Of a stretch of DNA of 64,000 nt, positions 43,664 through 52,335 are shown one piece after another (the stretch's first letter is position 1; every line of letters begins with the position of its first letter). The DNA lies in the NCBI RefSeq assembly GCF_000242895.2, contig NC_021171.1, positions 4,374,001 to 4,438,000 of the forward strand, given 5' to 3'. A program made the position numbers and the translations under genes. Below the pieces are notes generated by a model. The model was given only the letters and a program-made list of their open reading frames with translations. It searched no databases and was not told where the DNA came from. Source of the DNA: Bacillus sp. 1NLA3E (GTDB taxonomy: Bacteria; Bacillota; Bacilli; Bacillales; Cytobacillaceae).

Positions 43664-43842
43664 GCTGTGTTAAAGCTCTATGTTGCTTTTTGCAGAATGT
43701 TGAGTGGAAGGCACGAAGACTCCTGCGGGAGCAGCGGGACAGGTGAGACCCCACAGGCGCATAAGCGCCGAGGAGGCTCACCGCCCGCCCCGCGGAAAGC
43801 GAGTGCCTGGTACGGAAATCAACATTCTAGTTTAGCAGAGCC
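43664..43842. repeat. GC-rich MITE-like repeat, copy 3
   Basis: It runs from GCTGTGTTAAAGCTC to TTTAGCAGAGCC, sharing the core GACTCCTGCGGGAGCAGCGG and CTCACCGCCCGCCCCGCGG with the other copies. Apparent reading frames across it are not genes. Confidence 0.88.
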
Positions 43843-43874
43843 TTTTGTAAAAAAATCGTAATATCAATATTACT

Positions 43875-43886
43875 AAATCGGTTTAT
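43875..43886 (-). promoter_or_regulatory. candidate KdgR operator before the alcohol dehydrogenase
   Basis: The minus strand reads ATAAACCGATTT. It ends 9 bp before an extended -10 element (TGATATAAT, 43892-43900), a position suited to repression. Confidence 0.5.
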
Positions 43887-43936
43887 CAAAATGATATAAT
43901 GAATGGATTTCATTTTACCCGAGGAGGTATACTTTT

Positions 43937-45100
43937 TTGGAGAATTTTTCTTTTCACAACCCAACCAGAATTATTTTTGGAAAAGAGCAATTAGGTCTAC
44001 TTAAATCTGAATTAGCGCACTACGGAAAAAATATTCTCGTTGTCTACGGCGGTGGGAGTATTAAGAAAATCGGCTTGTATCAAGAGGTTATGTCCATTTT
44101 AAACGAAATGAACGCAAAAGTAGTTGAACTGAGTGGTGTTGAGCCCAATCCACGATTGACTTCCGTAAAAAAAGGGGCCGATCTGTGCAAGGAACATGAT
44201 ATTAACTTTGTATTAGCTGTTGGTGGCGGCAGTGTCATCGATTGCACAAAAGCGATTGTCGCAGGTGCACTCTATGACGGTGACCCGTGGGACCTCATTA
44301 CCAATAAGGCCGAGGTGCAGTCCGCTTTGCCTTTCGGGGCGATATTAACGCTGGCGGCAACCGGCTCAGAAATGAACAACGGTGCGGTGATCACCAATTG
44401 GGAAACAAAAGAAAAATACCCTTTTAGAAGCTTATATACTTATCCCGTTTTTTCAATATTAGACCCAGAATACACCTACTCAGTTCCATTGGACCAAACC
44501 ATCTATGGAATTGTGGATATAATGGCGCACGTATTCGAGCAATATTTCCACCATCAAACTGGGACTGAGTTAATCGACCGTTTTGGTGAGTCGATTCTAC
44601 AAACAGTCATCGCCACCGCACCAAAGCTAATCAAGGATTTAAGCAATTATGATCACCGTGCTAGCATTTTGTATTGTGGGACGCTTGCTCAAAACAGACT
44701 GCTATCAACTGGCATTATCCCTGATTGGGCAACACATAATATTGAGCACGCAGTCTCAGCTGTTTACGACATCCCTCATGGTGGAGGTCTGTCCATCCTC
44801 TTCCCTAACTGGATGGAATACGTCCTGGATGAAAACTTGGCTAGGTTCAAGCAACTAAGTTTACGAGTTTTCGGAGTCGACCCAGCTGGAAAAAGTGATA
44901 AGGAAATTGCTTTAGAAGGAATTAAGCGGTTACGCGAGTTCTGGACATCAATTGGTGCCCCAACTCGTCTTGCAGACTACGGAATAGGTCAGGATTCAAT
45001 TGAAATCATGACAGAAAAAGCGATGGCGAGAGGCGAGTTCGGTAACTTTAAGAAGTTGAATTCAGAAGATGTTTCCACAATTTATCGGGCTTCTTTATAG
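43937..45100 (+). CDS. iron-containing alcohol dehydrogenase (YugJ/YugK, butanol dehydrogenase-like)
   Basis: The 387-residue group III dehydrogenase uses NAD(P)H and Fe2+ or Zn2+ to reduce aldehydes or ketones. It opens [16 protein letters not shown] and has the nucleotide-binding [16 protein letters not shown]. The metal site includes Asp in [13 protein letters not shown] and His in [11 protein letters not shown] and [12 protein letters not shown] at 43937 follows GAGGAGG. It lies inside the kdg locus and has a KdgR-like site at its promoter, so a uronate-derived aldehyde or redox balancing is a reasonable but unproven role. Confidence 0.9.
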   Translation: MENFSFHNPTRIIFGKEQLGLLKSELAHYGKNILVVYGGGSIKKIGLYQEVMSILNEMNAKVVELSGVEPNPRLTSVKKGADLCKEHDINFVLAVGGGSVIDCTKAIVAGALYDGDPWDLITNKAEVQSALPFGAILTLAATGSEMNNGAVITNWETKEKYPFRSLYTYPVFSILDPEYTYSVPLDQTIYGIVDIMAHVFEQYFHHQTGTELIDRFGESILQTVIATAPKLIKDLSNYDHRASILYCGTLAQNRLLSTGIIPDWATHNIEHAVSAVYDIPHGGGLSILFPNWMEYVLDENLARFKQLSLRVFGVDPAGKSDKEIALEGIKRLREFWTSIGAPTRLADYGIGQDSIEIMTEKAMARGEFGNFKKLNSEDVSTIYRASL

Positions 45101-45107
45101 AAAATAA

Positions 45108-45326
45108 GGCTCTTTTCTAAAAAATTTTTGTTTTTTTAATAGGTTTTTGGAAAGAAAACAGTTGATAAAGAAGTTGATTGGAGCGGAAGGTGCGAGACTC
45201 CTGCGGGAGCAGCGGGACAGGTGAGACCCCGCAGGAGCTTTAGCGACGAGGAGGCTCACCGCCCGCCCCGCGGAAAGCGAGCATCCTGGAGCGGAAATCA
45301 ACAACACTTCTCTTGCAAAAAAAGCC
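45108..45326. repeat. GC-rich MITE-like repeat, copy 4 (long-left-arm subtype)
   Basis: It starts GGCTCTTTTC and ends GCAAAAAAAGCC, giving short GGCT...AGCC inverted ends. It shares the extended left part with the copy at 29998. Confidence 0.85.
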
Positions 45327-45332
45327 AAAAAT

Positions 45333-45370
45333 AAACATAGAAAACGGCGACCACTTATGTGGCCGCCGTT
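45333..45370 (-). terminator. terminator of kdgK-kdgT
   Basis: On the minus strand AACGGCGGCCAC pairs with GTGGTCGCCGTT, followed by a T-rich stretch. Confidence 0.82.
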
Positions 45371-45376
45371 AAGCTA

Positions 45377-46390
45377 TTATGATACTTTCACGTTTATTTC
45401 ATCTACGATGGGCTGTTTGCGGACCTTTTTTGCGGGTATGCCCTTTTCTTTTGACCATTTTGCAACCCACGTTGTTAAGAATGGTGTTAATACAGCGGTT
45501 ACAATAACACATGTTGCAATTAAGGCTGTTGCAGATTCTGCTACACCAGCAAACGAAGGATCGATTTCGGCGATTGCAAACGGTACGGCAACGGCTGCAC
45601 CTGCTGTTGAGCCTGCGGCAACTCCCGCCACACCATCTGATCCAGTAACAAATCGGTCAAGGATATATAGGAATCCACCAGAAACTACGGCTACTGTAAC
45701 ACCTAATAAAATCCCAAGTACTCCTGATTTAACCAACATACCTAAGTTCAAAGCATATCCCAGTGAAAGGGCGAAGAAAGGAATGAAAATCGGCACGGCT
45801 GGACCAAAGAATTTACGAATATCTTTATCAAGACTTCCAAGTAGAATACCTAATGCAAATGGAATGAGTGTAGAAACAATTGCCTGCCAAGGGAATGTAC
45901 CAAGACCTGCCACACCTAAAGTAACCATAGTCATAAACGGACCTGATTCAATACTGATGAAACAGAAACCTGCTGCGTCTTCTTTTCTACCTAAGTGATT
46001 CATTACTGCCAAGTACAAACCGCCATTTGTTTCATTCATGGCTGCAATTAACACTAGAACGGAGATACCAGCAAAGAATCCTGTTTGGATCCCACCGGCA
46101 GGGATGAACTGGGAAGCAATGTAACCAATCAATGCTGCAAATAAAACTTTACCAATTAATAGCGTTAATCCCTTTTTTGCAATATATCCTGATGAACGTA
46201 CATCAATGGTTGTTCCGATACAGAAGAAAAATACCGCTAAAATAGTGCCTGTTCCGGTAAGCATGGCCCCGGTGAATCCACCAAAGAACTCAGCTGTATT
46301 CGGTGCAAATGTGTGTAAAAGCGCCCCTATAAACAATGGTACAATCATCATGCCGCCAGGAATTTTCTCGATGGTAGCTTTAATTTTCAT
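45377..46390 (-). CDS. kdgT: 2-keto-3-deoxygluconate permease
   Basis: The 337-residue membrane protein imports 2-keto-3-deoxygluconate (KDG) by proton symport. It has about ten hydrophobic segments and the KdgT family opening IKATIEKIPGGMMIVPLFIGALLHT, with FAGISVLVLIAAMNETNGGLY and DGVAGVAAGSTAGAAVAVP later. ATG at 46390 is chosen because TTGGAG lies before it; a GTG at 46399 falls in that site. It is downstream of kdgK in the same operon (about 28 bp gap). It marks the locus as one for breakdown of pectin or other uronates. Confidence 0.93.
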   Translation of the reverse strand: MKIKATIEKIPGGMMIVPLFIGALLHTFAPNTAEFFGGFTGAMLTGTGTILAVFFFCIGTTIDVRSSGYIAKKGLTLLIGKVLFAALIGYIASQFIPAGGIQTGFFAGISVLVLIAAMNETNGGLYLAVMNHLGRKEDAAGFCFISIESGPFMTMVTLGVAGLGTFPWQAIVSTLIPFALGILLGSLDKDIRKFFGPAVPIFIPFFALSLGYALNLGMLVKSGVLGILLGVTVAVVSGGFLYILDRFVTGSDGVAGVAAGSTAGAAVAVPFAIAEIDPSFAGVAESATALIATCVIVTAVLTPFLTTWVAKWSKEKGIPAKKVRKQPIVDEINVKVS

Positions 46391-46417
46391 TTTATTCACT
46401 CCAATTCATATAATGGT

Positions 46418-47374
46418 TTATTTTGCAGCAACTAATGAATAATCTATAAATTCCGCTAAGCCTTTTTTTGTAGGTAATCCATCACTATCCCCAGGGGACA
46501 TGACCGCTAATGCGCCAATTGCGTTTGCGCGGACGACAGCTTCTTTTACAGGAAGTTTCTCCAATAACGCACTTATAATACCAACTGCAAATCCATCCCC
46601 GGCACCAACCGTATCAACCACTTCTTTTACTTCGAAACCTTTTACGTAACCAGATTCATCTTCACTTTTATAAAAGGCGCCTTCTGCCCCAAGCTTAATC
46701 ACCACTAATTTAATTCCTTTTTCAAGATAGAAATCAGCGATTTGCTCAGGTTGGTCGTAACCAGTCAATGTCTTCCCTTCAGAAATACCAGGTAAAAACC
46801 AATCGCATTTCAATGCTAGCTCATTGATCGTGTGAACCATTGTTGCCTCATCCGGCCACAAGCCTGGTCGTAAATTCGGATCAAAGGAGATTGTTTTCCC
46901 CTCTTCTCTCATAAAATCCATCGCCCGAACCGTAAATTCATTGCATTCTTTCGATAATGCTGATGGAATACTAGTCACATGCAAATGCGACGCGTTTCTG
47001 AAGTATGCTTCCGAAAAATCCTCAGCGCCAAGCTTTGAAGCGGCTGAATTTTTTCTAAAATATTGAACTTCCGGATCTCCTTCCAATACTTTAGATTTCA
47101 CGAGCATCCCAGTTTGGTATTCATTTGTCACGATTATGCTACTTGTATCAATATTTTCTTTATTTAATGCATTTGTTATAAATCTTCCGAACGTATCGTC
47201 ACCAAGCTTTGTTACGAGGCCAACGTTCATGCCCAATCTTGATAATCCAGTGGCAACGTTCGTTTCTGCTCCCGCTAAAGCTTTTGAAAAAGTAACAACA
47301 TGATCGAGAGAACCTACTTCATTCGCAAAGAACATCGTCATTGGCTCTCCAAATGTTACTACATTGAGTTTCAT
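46418..47374 (-). CDS. kdgK: 2-keto-3-deoxygluconate kinase
   Basis: The 318-residue PfkB-family kinase phosphorylates KDG to KDPG with ATP. It has GEPMTMFFANEVGSL at the start, GGAETN-like GAETNVATGLSRLG, and the catalytic anion-hole motif VDTVGAGDGFAVGII near the C terminus. ATG at 47374 follows AGGAGG; a longer frame to 47455 covers the promoter. It is the first gene of the kdgK-kdgT operon, divergent from kduI. KDPG is then split by KdgA. Confidence 0.93.
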   Translation of the reverse strand: MKLNVVTFGEPMTMFFANEVGSLDHVVTFSKALAGAETNVATGLSRLGMNVGLVTKLGDDTFGRFITNALNKENIDTSSIIVTNEYQTGMLVKSKVLEGDPEVQYFRKNSAASKLGAEDFSEAYFRNASHLHVTSIPSALSKECNEFTVRAMDFMREEGKTISFDPNLRPGLWPDEATMVHTINELALKCDWFLPGISEGKTLTGYDQPEQIADFYLEKGIKLVVIKLGAEGAFYKSEDESGYVKGFEVKEVVDTVGAGDGFAVGIISALLEKLPVKEAVVRANAIGALAVMSPGDSDGLPTKKGLAEFIDYSLVAAK

Positions 47375-47440
47375 GTGAACTGAATCCCTCCTAATGAATA
47401 AAACTAAAAAGCTAACTTTTAAAAGCGCTGTTCTCGAAAT

Positions 47441-47454
47441 CGAAAGCGTATTCA
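47441..47454. promoter_or_regulatory. possible catabolite-responsive element (cre) at kdgK
   Basis: CGAAAGCGTATTCA matches the CcpA consensus except the first base. It lies about 70 bp before the kdgK start. A second weaker site, AAAAGCGCTGTTCT, is 20 bp nearer. Confidence 0.4.
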
Positions 47455-47478
47455 ATTTCGATGACTAAAAATTAACAC

Positions 47479-47490
47479 ATAAACCGGTTT
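47479..47490 (+). promoter_or_regulatory. candidate KdgR operator at kdgK
   Basis: ATAAACCGGTTT contains the perfect palindrome AAACCGGTTT. It shares ATAAACCGNTTT with the sites before kduI and the alcohol dehydrogenase. Confidence 0.5.
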
Positions 47491-47682
47491 TGTACAACAG
47501 GGTTCATAATTTTATTTTAAAAAATGAGATTCAAATGTGAAATAATTTTGAATGAGAATTTGAAAAATCCGCAGTAAATCCTTTATTATCAAGGTTCATT
47601 TTACAATTATAAAAAATAACACCACATTTCGTTTAGAAAAATAGTGATTGACTAACTACTGTATTGGGCTTAGAATCATTTG

Positions 47683-47696
47683 TGTAAGCGTCAACA
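47683..47696. promoter_or_regulatory. possible cre at kduI
   Basis: TGTAAGCGTCAACA fits the CcpA consensus TGWAANCGNTNWCA with one mismatch. It lies 52 bp before the kduI start. Confidence 0.45.
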
Positions 47697-47709
47697 GCAT
47701 CAATTTTTA

Positions 47710-47721
47710 ATAAACCGTTTT
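47710..47721 (+). promoter_or_regulatory. candidate KdgR operator at kduI
   Basis: ATAAACCGTTTT lies 27 bp upstream of the kduI start codon, overlapping the expected promoter. Confidence 0.5.
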
Positions 47722-47747
47722 ATAAAATAGAACTTGGAGGGCTTACA

Positions 47748-48578
47748 ATGGAAAAACGTTATGCAACACATCCAGATCATGGGAAAACCTTAAACACGGA
47801 GCAACTACGCCAACAGTACCTCATCTCGGAGTTGTTTGTTCCTGGTGAAATCAAACTATATTATTCATTAGAAGATCGCGTCGTGGTTGGCGGAATCAAT
47901 CCAATCAACGATGCTCTATATTTAGAGGGTCAAGACGTAATCAAAGCAGATTACTTCCTACAACGTAGAGAACTCGGCATCATCAACGTAGGTGGCAAAG
48001 GAACCGTTCGAGTGGATGGTGAGGAATATACATTAGAAAAAAGAGACACTCTTTATGTCGGCTTAGGCTGCAAGGAGCTTATTTTCACAAGTGAAGCTGC
48101 CGAAAATCCAGCGAAGTACTATCTTGTCTCTACACCAGCTCATAAGAAATATCCTATTCAAAAAGCACCCTTTACTGAAATTCCTGGTGATCAAATGGGT
48201 ACACAGGAGAGTGCCAATAAGCGCTCAATCCATCGAATTATCCATGAAAAAGGGATTCAAAGCTGCCAACTCGTCATGGGGATGACCCTACTTGACCCAG
48301 GTAGTGTGTGGAACTCAATGCCAACCCACACGCATGATCGCCGCGTCGAAATTTATATGTATTTCGATCTAGATGAGGATGCGAGATTGTTCCATATGAT
48401 GGGCGAACCAACCGAAACGCGTCATATCGTCATGAAAAATGAGCAGGCAGTATTATCACCGTCTTGGTCAATTCACTCCGGTGTGGCTACCAGCAATTAC
48501 ACTTTCATTTGGGCAATGGCTGGCGAGAACTACACTTACACCGACATGGACCATGTGGCAATGGAAGATTTGCGGTAG
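47748..48578 (+). CDS. kduI: 5-keto-4-deoxyuronate isomerase
   Basis: KduI converts 4-deoxy-L-threo-5-hexosulose uronate to 3-deoxy-D-glycero-2,5-hexodiulosonate in pectin breakdown. The 276-residue cupin shows YATHPDHGKTLNTEQLRQ, RRELGIINVGGKG and the metal site NSMPTHTHDRRVEIYMYF, all family hallmarks. GGAGGG precedes the ATG. It begins an operon with kdgA, kduD and a YhcH-type gene. Confidence 0.95.
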   Translation: MEKRYATHPDHGKTLNTEQLRQQYLISELFVPGEIKLYYSLEDRVVVGGINPINDALYLEGQDVIKADYFLQRRELGIINVGGKGTVRVDGEEYTLEKRDTLYVGLGCKELIFTSEAAENPAKYYLVSTPAHKKYPIQKAPFTEIPGDQMGTQESANKRSIHRIIHEKGIQSCQLVMGMTLLDPGSVWNSMPTHTHDRRVEIYMYFDLDEDARLFHMMGEPTETRHIVMKNEQAVLSPSWSIHSGVATSNYTFIWAMAGENYTYTDMDHVAMEDLR

Positions 48579-48634
48579 TAGCTGACGGTCATTTTTATAA
48601 AAATAAAGAAGTCTTCCTTTTGGAGAGGAGAACC

Positions 48635-49300
48635 ATGAAAAAACTACATGTTTTACAAAAAATCGCCGAAACTGGTGTGGTCGCAGTCATTCGTGCCGAC
48701 TCCGCAGAAGAAGCGGTCCAAATATCTCACGCTTGTATTAGCGGAGGCATTACATCAATCGAGATTACCTTTACGACACCAAATGCTGATGTTGCAATTA
48801 CAGAGTTAGTAAAGATATACGGAGATCAAGCTTGTATTGGTGCCGGCACAGTGCTTGATGCCATCACAGCTAGAATCGCGATCATGGCGGGTGCCGAGTT
48901 CGTTGTTAGCCCTGGTTTTGATAAAGAAACAGCTAAACTGTGTAATCTCTATCAAATTCCTTTTATGGCAGGTTGCTTAACGATTACGGAAATGAAAGAG
49001 GCCATGCAGCATGGTGTTGACGTGGTTAAATTATTCCCTGGCAATGCATTTGGACCAGATTATATAAAAGCTGTGAAGGCACCATTACCACAAGTTAATA
49101 TTATGCCAACTGGTGGGGTTGACTTAGGAAACATCGATCAATGGATTAAGAATGGTTGCGTGGCAGTAGGAATCGGCGGGAATCTTGTAAGTCCTGCAAA
49201 GAATAATGATTTTGCAAAAATAACCGAGCTTGCCCAGCAATATGTTCAAAAAGTAGCAGATGCACGACAAAATAATCTTATTACTGGAGGAATAAAATAA
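48635..49300 (+). CDS. kdgA: KDPG/KHG aldolase
   Basis: It splits 2-keto-3-deoxy-6-phosphogluconate into pyruvate and glyceraldehyde 3-phosphate. The 221-residue class I aldolase has GVVAVIRADSAEEAV, SIEITFTTPNA with the catalytic Glu, IGAGTVLDA, FVVSPGFD and the Schiff-base lysine in VVKLFPGNAFGP. ATG at 48635 follows GGAGAGGAG; the frame upstream overlaps the end of kduI. It overlaps kduD by one base (TAATG). Confidence 0.95.
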   Translation: MKKLHVLQKIAETGVVAVIRADSAEEAVQISHACISGGITSIEITFTTPNADVAITELVKIYGDQACIGAGTVLDAITARIAIMAGAEFVVSPGFDKETAKLCNLYQIPFMAGCLTITEMKEAMQHGVDVVKLFPGNAFGPDYIKAVKAPLPQVNIMPTGGVDLGNIDQWIKNGCVAVGIGGNLVSPAKNNDFAKITELAQQYVQKVADARQNNLITGGIK

Positions 49301-50076
49301 TGAGCTTACAAAATTTTTCAATGGATTTCTTTCGTTTAGATGGTAAAGTAGCAATCGTTACTGGAGGGAACTCTGGTTTAGGACAAGGCTATGCTGTTGC
49401 CTTAGCAAAAGCTGGCGCAGACCTATTCATTCCTACTTATGATACAAACTGGGATGAAACAAGAGAATTGATCGAAAATGAAGGTCGTAAAGTAGTCTTC
49501 CTTCAAGCTGATTTAACCAAGAAAGAAGATCGTAGCCGTGTTAAAGAAGAGTGTTTAAAAGAGTTTGGAAAAGTTGATATCCTGATCAACAATGCTGGTA
49601 CGATCCGCCGTGCCCCACTATTAGAATACCCTGAACAAGATTGGAATGCGGTAATGGACATCAACCTTAACGCAGTTTACTTCTTGAGCCAAGAAATTGC
49701 TAAAGTAATGGTAGAGCAAAAGAGCGGAAAAATCATTAACATTGCTTCAATGCTAGCATTCCAAGGTGGAAAATTTGTTCCTTCCTACACAGCAAGTAAG
49801 CACGCTGTTGCCGGAATCACAAAAGCATTTGCTAATGAATTAGCTGGTCACAATATTCAAATCAATGCGATTGCTCCTGGCTATATTGCAACCGCTAATA
49901 CAGCACCAATCCGCGCTGACGAAAACCGTAACAACGAAATTCAATCGAGAATCCCTGCTGATCGTTGGGGTACTCCATTCGACTTGATGGGTGTTGCTGT
50001 ATTCTTATCAAGCAGAGCTTCTGACTATATGAACGGCCACATTCTTGCTGTTGATGGTGGTTGGTTAGTTCGTTAA
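49300..50076 (+). CDS. kduD: 2-deoxy-D-gluconate 3-dehydrogenase (KduD)
   Basis: This short-chain dehydrogenase (258 residues) reduces 2,5-diketo-3-deoxygluconate to KDG with NADH. The cofactor loop is VTGGNSGLGQGYA, then NNAGTIRRAP, the catalytic Ser in IASMLAFQGG and Tyr-x-x-x-Lys in SYTASKHAV. GGAGG precedes the ATG. With KduI it completes the route from unsaturated uronides to KDG. Confidence 0.95.
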   Translation: MSLQNFSMDFFRLDGKVAIVTGGNSGLGQGYAVALAKAGADLFIPTYDTNWDETRELIENEGRKVVFLQADLTKKEDRSRVKEECLKEFGKVDILINNAGTIRRAPLLEYPEQDWNAVMDINLNAVYFLSQEIAKVMVEQKSGKIINIASMLAFQGGKFVPSYTASKHAVAGITKAFANELAGHNIQINAIAPGYIATANTAPIRADENRNNEIQSRIPADRWGTPFDLMGVAVFLSSRASDYMNGHILAVDGGWLVR

Positions 50077-50110
50077 TTTTGTGGGATGCTATAGATAGCG
50101 GGGAATTCAG

Positions 50111-50563
50111 ATGATACTAGATAAGTTAACCCATTTACTTGAATCAACCGTTCAACCAGCCAATATCCAACGAGCTGTTCAATTTTTGGCTGAAGAGGAT
50201 TTTTCAAGTTACGAGCTTGGAAAACATATCATTGATGAAGAAATGTTTTTCTTCTTATCAGAATACGAGACTAATAGCGTGGAAGATTGCTTCTGGGAAA
50301 GCCACCAAACGTATCTCGACCTTCATTATATTTTAGAAGGATCGGAAAAAGTTGGCTATGAACAAATTAATCGTTTAACCGTAAAAGAAACATATAATGA
50401 AGAAAAGGATGCCATTTTCTTTACTGGCGAAGTTCATTCTACCGTTTCTTTAAACAAAGGCGATGTGTTAGTTTGTTTTCCACAAGATGGTCATATGACC
50501 GGTATCAACACAGGTAATACTGTAACAAAAGTTCGAAAAGTGATTCTTAAAGTGAAAAAATAA
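50111..50563 (+). CDS. YhcH/YjgK/YiaL family protein
   Basis: The 150-residue cupin-like protein has the family pattern SYELGKHIIDEEMFFFLSEYET, EDCFWESHQTYLDLHYILEGSEKVGYE and VLVCFPQDGHMTGI, including likely metal ligands. Relatives (EbgC, NanQ) act on sugar anomers or epimers of sialic acid and uronates. As the last gene of the kduI operon it probably assists anomer conversion of a uronate intermediate. GGGG is the only ribosome-like site. Confidence 0.88.
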   Translation: MILDKLTHLLESTVQPANIQRAVQFLAEEDFSSYELGKHIIDEEMFFFLSEYETNSVEDCFWESHQTYLDLHYILEGSEKVGYEQINRLTVKETYNEEKDAIFFTGEVHSTVSLNKGDVLVCFPQDGHMTGINTGNTVTKVRKVILKVKK

Positions 50564-50568
50564 TAACC

Positions 50569-50615
50569 AAGGCTGTACTCAACGCTCAAAAAAGAGTTTG
50601 AGTGCAGCCTTTTTG
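50569..50615 (+). terminator. terminator of the kduI operon
   Basis: AAGGCTGTACTCAA pairs with TTGAGTGCAGCCTT, followed by TTTGG. Confidence 0.85.
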
Positions 50616-50660
50616 GTCATTCAGATTGGGGTTTGAATTGGTTTTTGTGGTTCGTTGGGA

Positions 50661-50755
50661 TTTATCGGCCGTTTTGGTGATTTTATCGACCGTTTTTGAA
50701 AATTTATCGGCCGCTTTTTAATTTTTATCGGCCGCTTCTGATAATTTATCGGCCG
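50661..50755. repeat. 21-bp phased array of TTTATCGGCCG, 5 copies
   Basis: TTTATCGGCCG (one copy TTTATCGACCG) begins at 50661, 50682, 50703, 50724 and 50745, exactly 21 bp apart. The 10 bp between copies are not conserved. It is non-coding and lies between the kdu operon terminator and a MITE-like repeat. Confidence 0.93.
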
Positions 50756-50853
50756 ATGTGAAAAATGTCACTCGTTAGGGATTCGAACCGGCCACCGATG
50801 GAGGTCTTCCTTCCCCATAACGTGCACTAAATATCCATTTTTTAAAAAAGAAA

Positions 50854-51021
50854 GCTGTGTTAAAGCTCAATGTTGATTGGAGTGGAAGGCGCGAAGACTC
50901 CTGCGGGAGTAGCGGGACAGGTGAGACCCCGCAGGCGCTTTAGCGCCGAGGAGGCTCACCGCCCGCCCCGCGGAAAGCCAAGCGGCTGGAGCGGAAATCA
51001 ACATTCTAATTTAACAGCGCC
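50854..51021. repeat. GC-rich MITE-like repeat, copy 5
   Basis: It runs from GCTGTGTTAAAGCTC to TTTAACAGCGCC with the shared GC-rich core. It ends 28 bp before the hydroxyacid dehydrogenase start, so it forms most of that gene's upstream region. Confidence 0.88.
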
Positions 51022-51049
51022 AAAAAGAAAGAAAGTCAGGTGAATCATT

Positions 51050-52012
51050 TTGCAAAAAAGAAAGATGATTATCGCTCGAAATATTGATCCGCAGTTAGCC
51101 GAAAAGGTTAAGGAATTGATTCCCGAATGGGAACTAATTATAGGTAGAGAGCAAACGACTTGGGAGGAACATATCCAGGAAGCAGAAATCGTAGCTGGTT
51201 GGTTTAGTGGAATGGAGAAGTATTTCCTGGCCGACGATTCAAAGCTGCGTTGGTTCCAAAGCTGGAGCGCCGGGGTAAACAACTATCCATTAGACCGCTT
51301 CCAAGCGCGAAACGTCTATCTAACCAGTGCCAATGGTGTCCATGCTTATCCGATATCTGAGACGATCTTTGCGTTAATGCTCGCTTTAACAAGAAAGATC
51401 CATACATTTGTGCAAAACCAAGCCGCTAAGAAATGGGACAATGCCGGGTTGAAGCTTGAAATACATGAAAAGACAATTGGGATTATCGGTGTTGGGGCAA
51501 TCGGTAAAGAAACGGCCAAAATTGCCAAGGCTTTTGGTATGACGGTACTTGGCGTCCGTCGTTCTGGTGGGACTACAGATTATGTGGATGAAATGTATAC
51601 CATCGATGACTTGCAGGCGATCCTACCACGCTGTGATTATGTTGTGGTTACCCTACCGCTCACAAAAGAAACGTATCATTTGTTTGGAAAAGAACAGTTC
51701 AAGTTGATGCCCCCCTCCTCATTCTTTATCAATATCGGTCGTGGGGAAATCGTCAATGAAATAGAACTAATCGAGGCCCTTCGTGAGGAGGAAATCGCCG
51801 GTGCCGGACTAGATGTATTTGAAACAGAGCCGTTAAACACTGCCAGCCCGCTGTGGGAGATGGAAAACGTAATTGTAACTCCTCATCATGCCGGAGCTAC
51901 CGAAAATTACACAAAACGGCTAATCGAAAACATCCTCATTCCAAACCTAAAAAGCTATCTCGAAACCGAAACACCTAACATAAATCTCGTAAACTACCAA
52001 AAAGGCTACTAA
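51050..52012 (+). CDS. D-isomer-specific 2-hydroxyacid dehydrogenase
   Basis: The 320-residue NAD(P)-dependent enzyme reduces a 2-keto acid such as hydroxypyruvate, glyoxylate or a sugar-derived keto acid. The Rossmann loop is IGIIGVGAIGKETAKIAKAFGM. The catalytic Arg is in FINIGRGEIVNE, the Glu in GAGLDVFETEPL and the His in VTPHHAGAT. TTG at 51050 follows AGGTG; an ATG at 51065 is an alternative. It stands alone next to the kdu operon, and the substrate is not clear. Confidence 0.88.
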   Translation: MQKRKMIIARNIDPQLAEKVKELIPEWELIIGREQTTWEEHIQEAEIVAGWFSGMEKYFLADDSKLRWFQSWSAGVNNYPLDRFQARNVYLTSANGVHAYPISETIFALMLALTRKIHTFVQNQAAKKWDNAGLKLEIHEKTIGIIGVGAIGKETAKIAKAFGMTVLGVRRSGGTTDYVDEMYTIDDLQAILPRCDYVVVTLPLTKETYHLFGKEQFKLMPPSSFFINIGRGEIVNEIELIEALREEEIAGAGLDVFETEPLNTASPLWEMENVIVTPHHAGATENYTKRLIENILIPNLKSYLETETPNINLVNYQKGY

Positions 52013-52037
52013 CAGAGCAGACCAGTGGCGGCGCATT

Positions 52038-52095
52038 AACGCTTTAAAGCCTAAAGCGGTGCCTGACCCCCAGTGCTGTACAGCGGTATAGCGTT
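52038..52095 (-). repeat. GGGGGTCAGGCACC hairpin repeat, copy 11 (inverted)
   Basis: The core GGTGCCTGACCCCCA lies at 52059-52073, that is, on the minus strand. AACGCT (52038-52043) pairs with AGCGTT (52090-52095). Confidence 0.85.
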
Positions 52096-52335
52096 GGGGT
52101 TTGTGGTGCGAAATTTGTAATTAAATTTTTATGTAAAGGCGACAAAAAGTGGTGGAATTTTTTATTTGGTTATTGTATAGTTTATCATCCATCCGACAGA
52201 ATACCCCTCCCTCAAGGAATGTGAAGGGCGAAGCCCAATGAGTAGGGAGGGGATGAATGTCGGTTGGCGATAGCCAAAACTTTCTTCCTTGTGTTATAAT
52301 AAGAACAAACGTTCTTGTACGGCGAGGTGAAATAT

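Noticed and set aside
43667-43861. Small gene within the GC-rich repeat (similar frames at 30006, 25639 and 45095)
   Set aside because: The frame follows the repeat in each copy but is not kept intact between copies; it is an effect of high GC content.
50661-50755. CRISPR array or iteron origin at the 21-bp array
   Set aside because: Repeats of 11 bp with 10-bp gaps are far too short for CRISPR, and no replication initiator gene is near.
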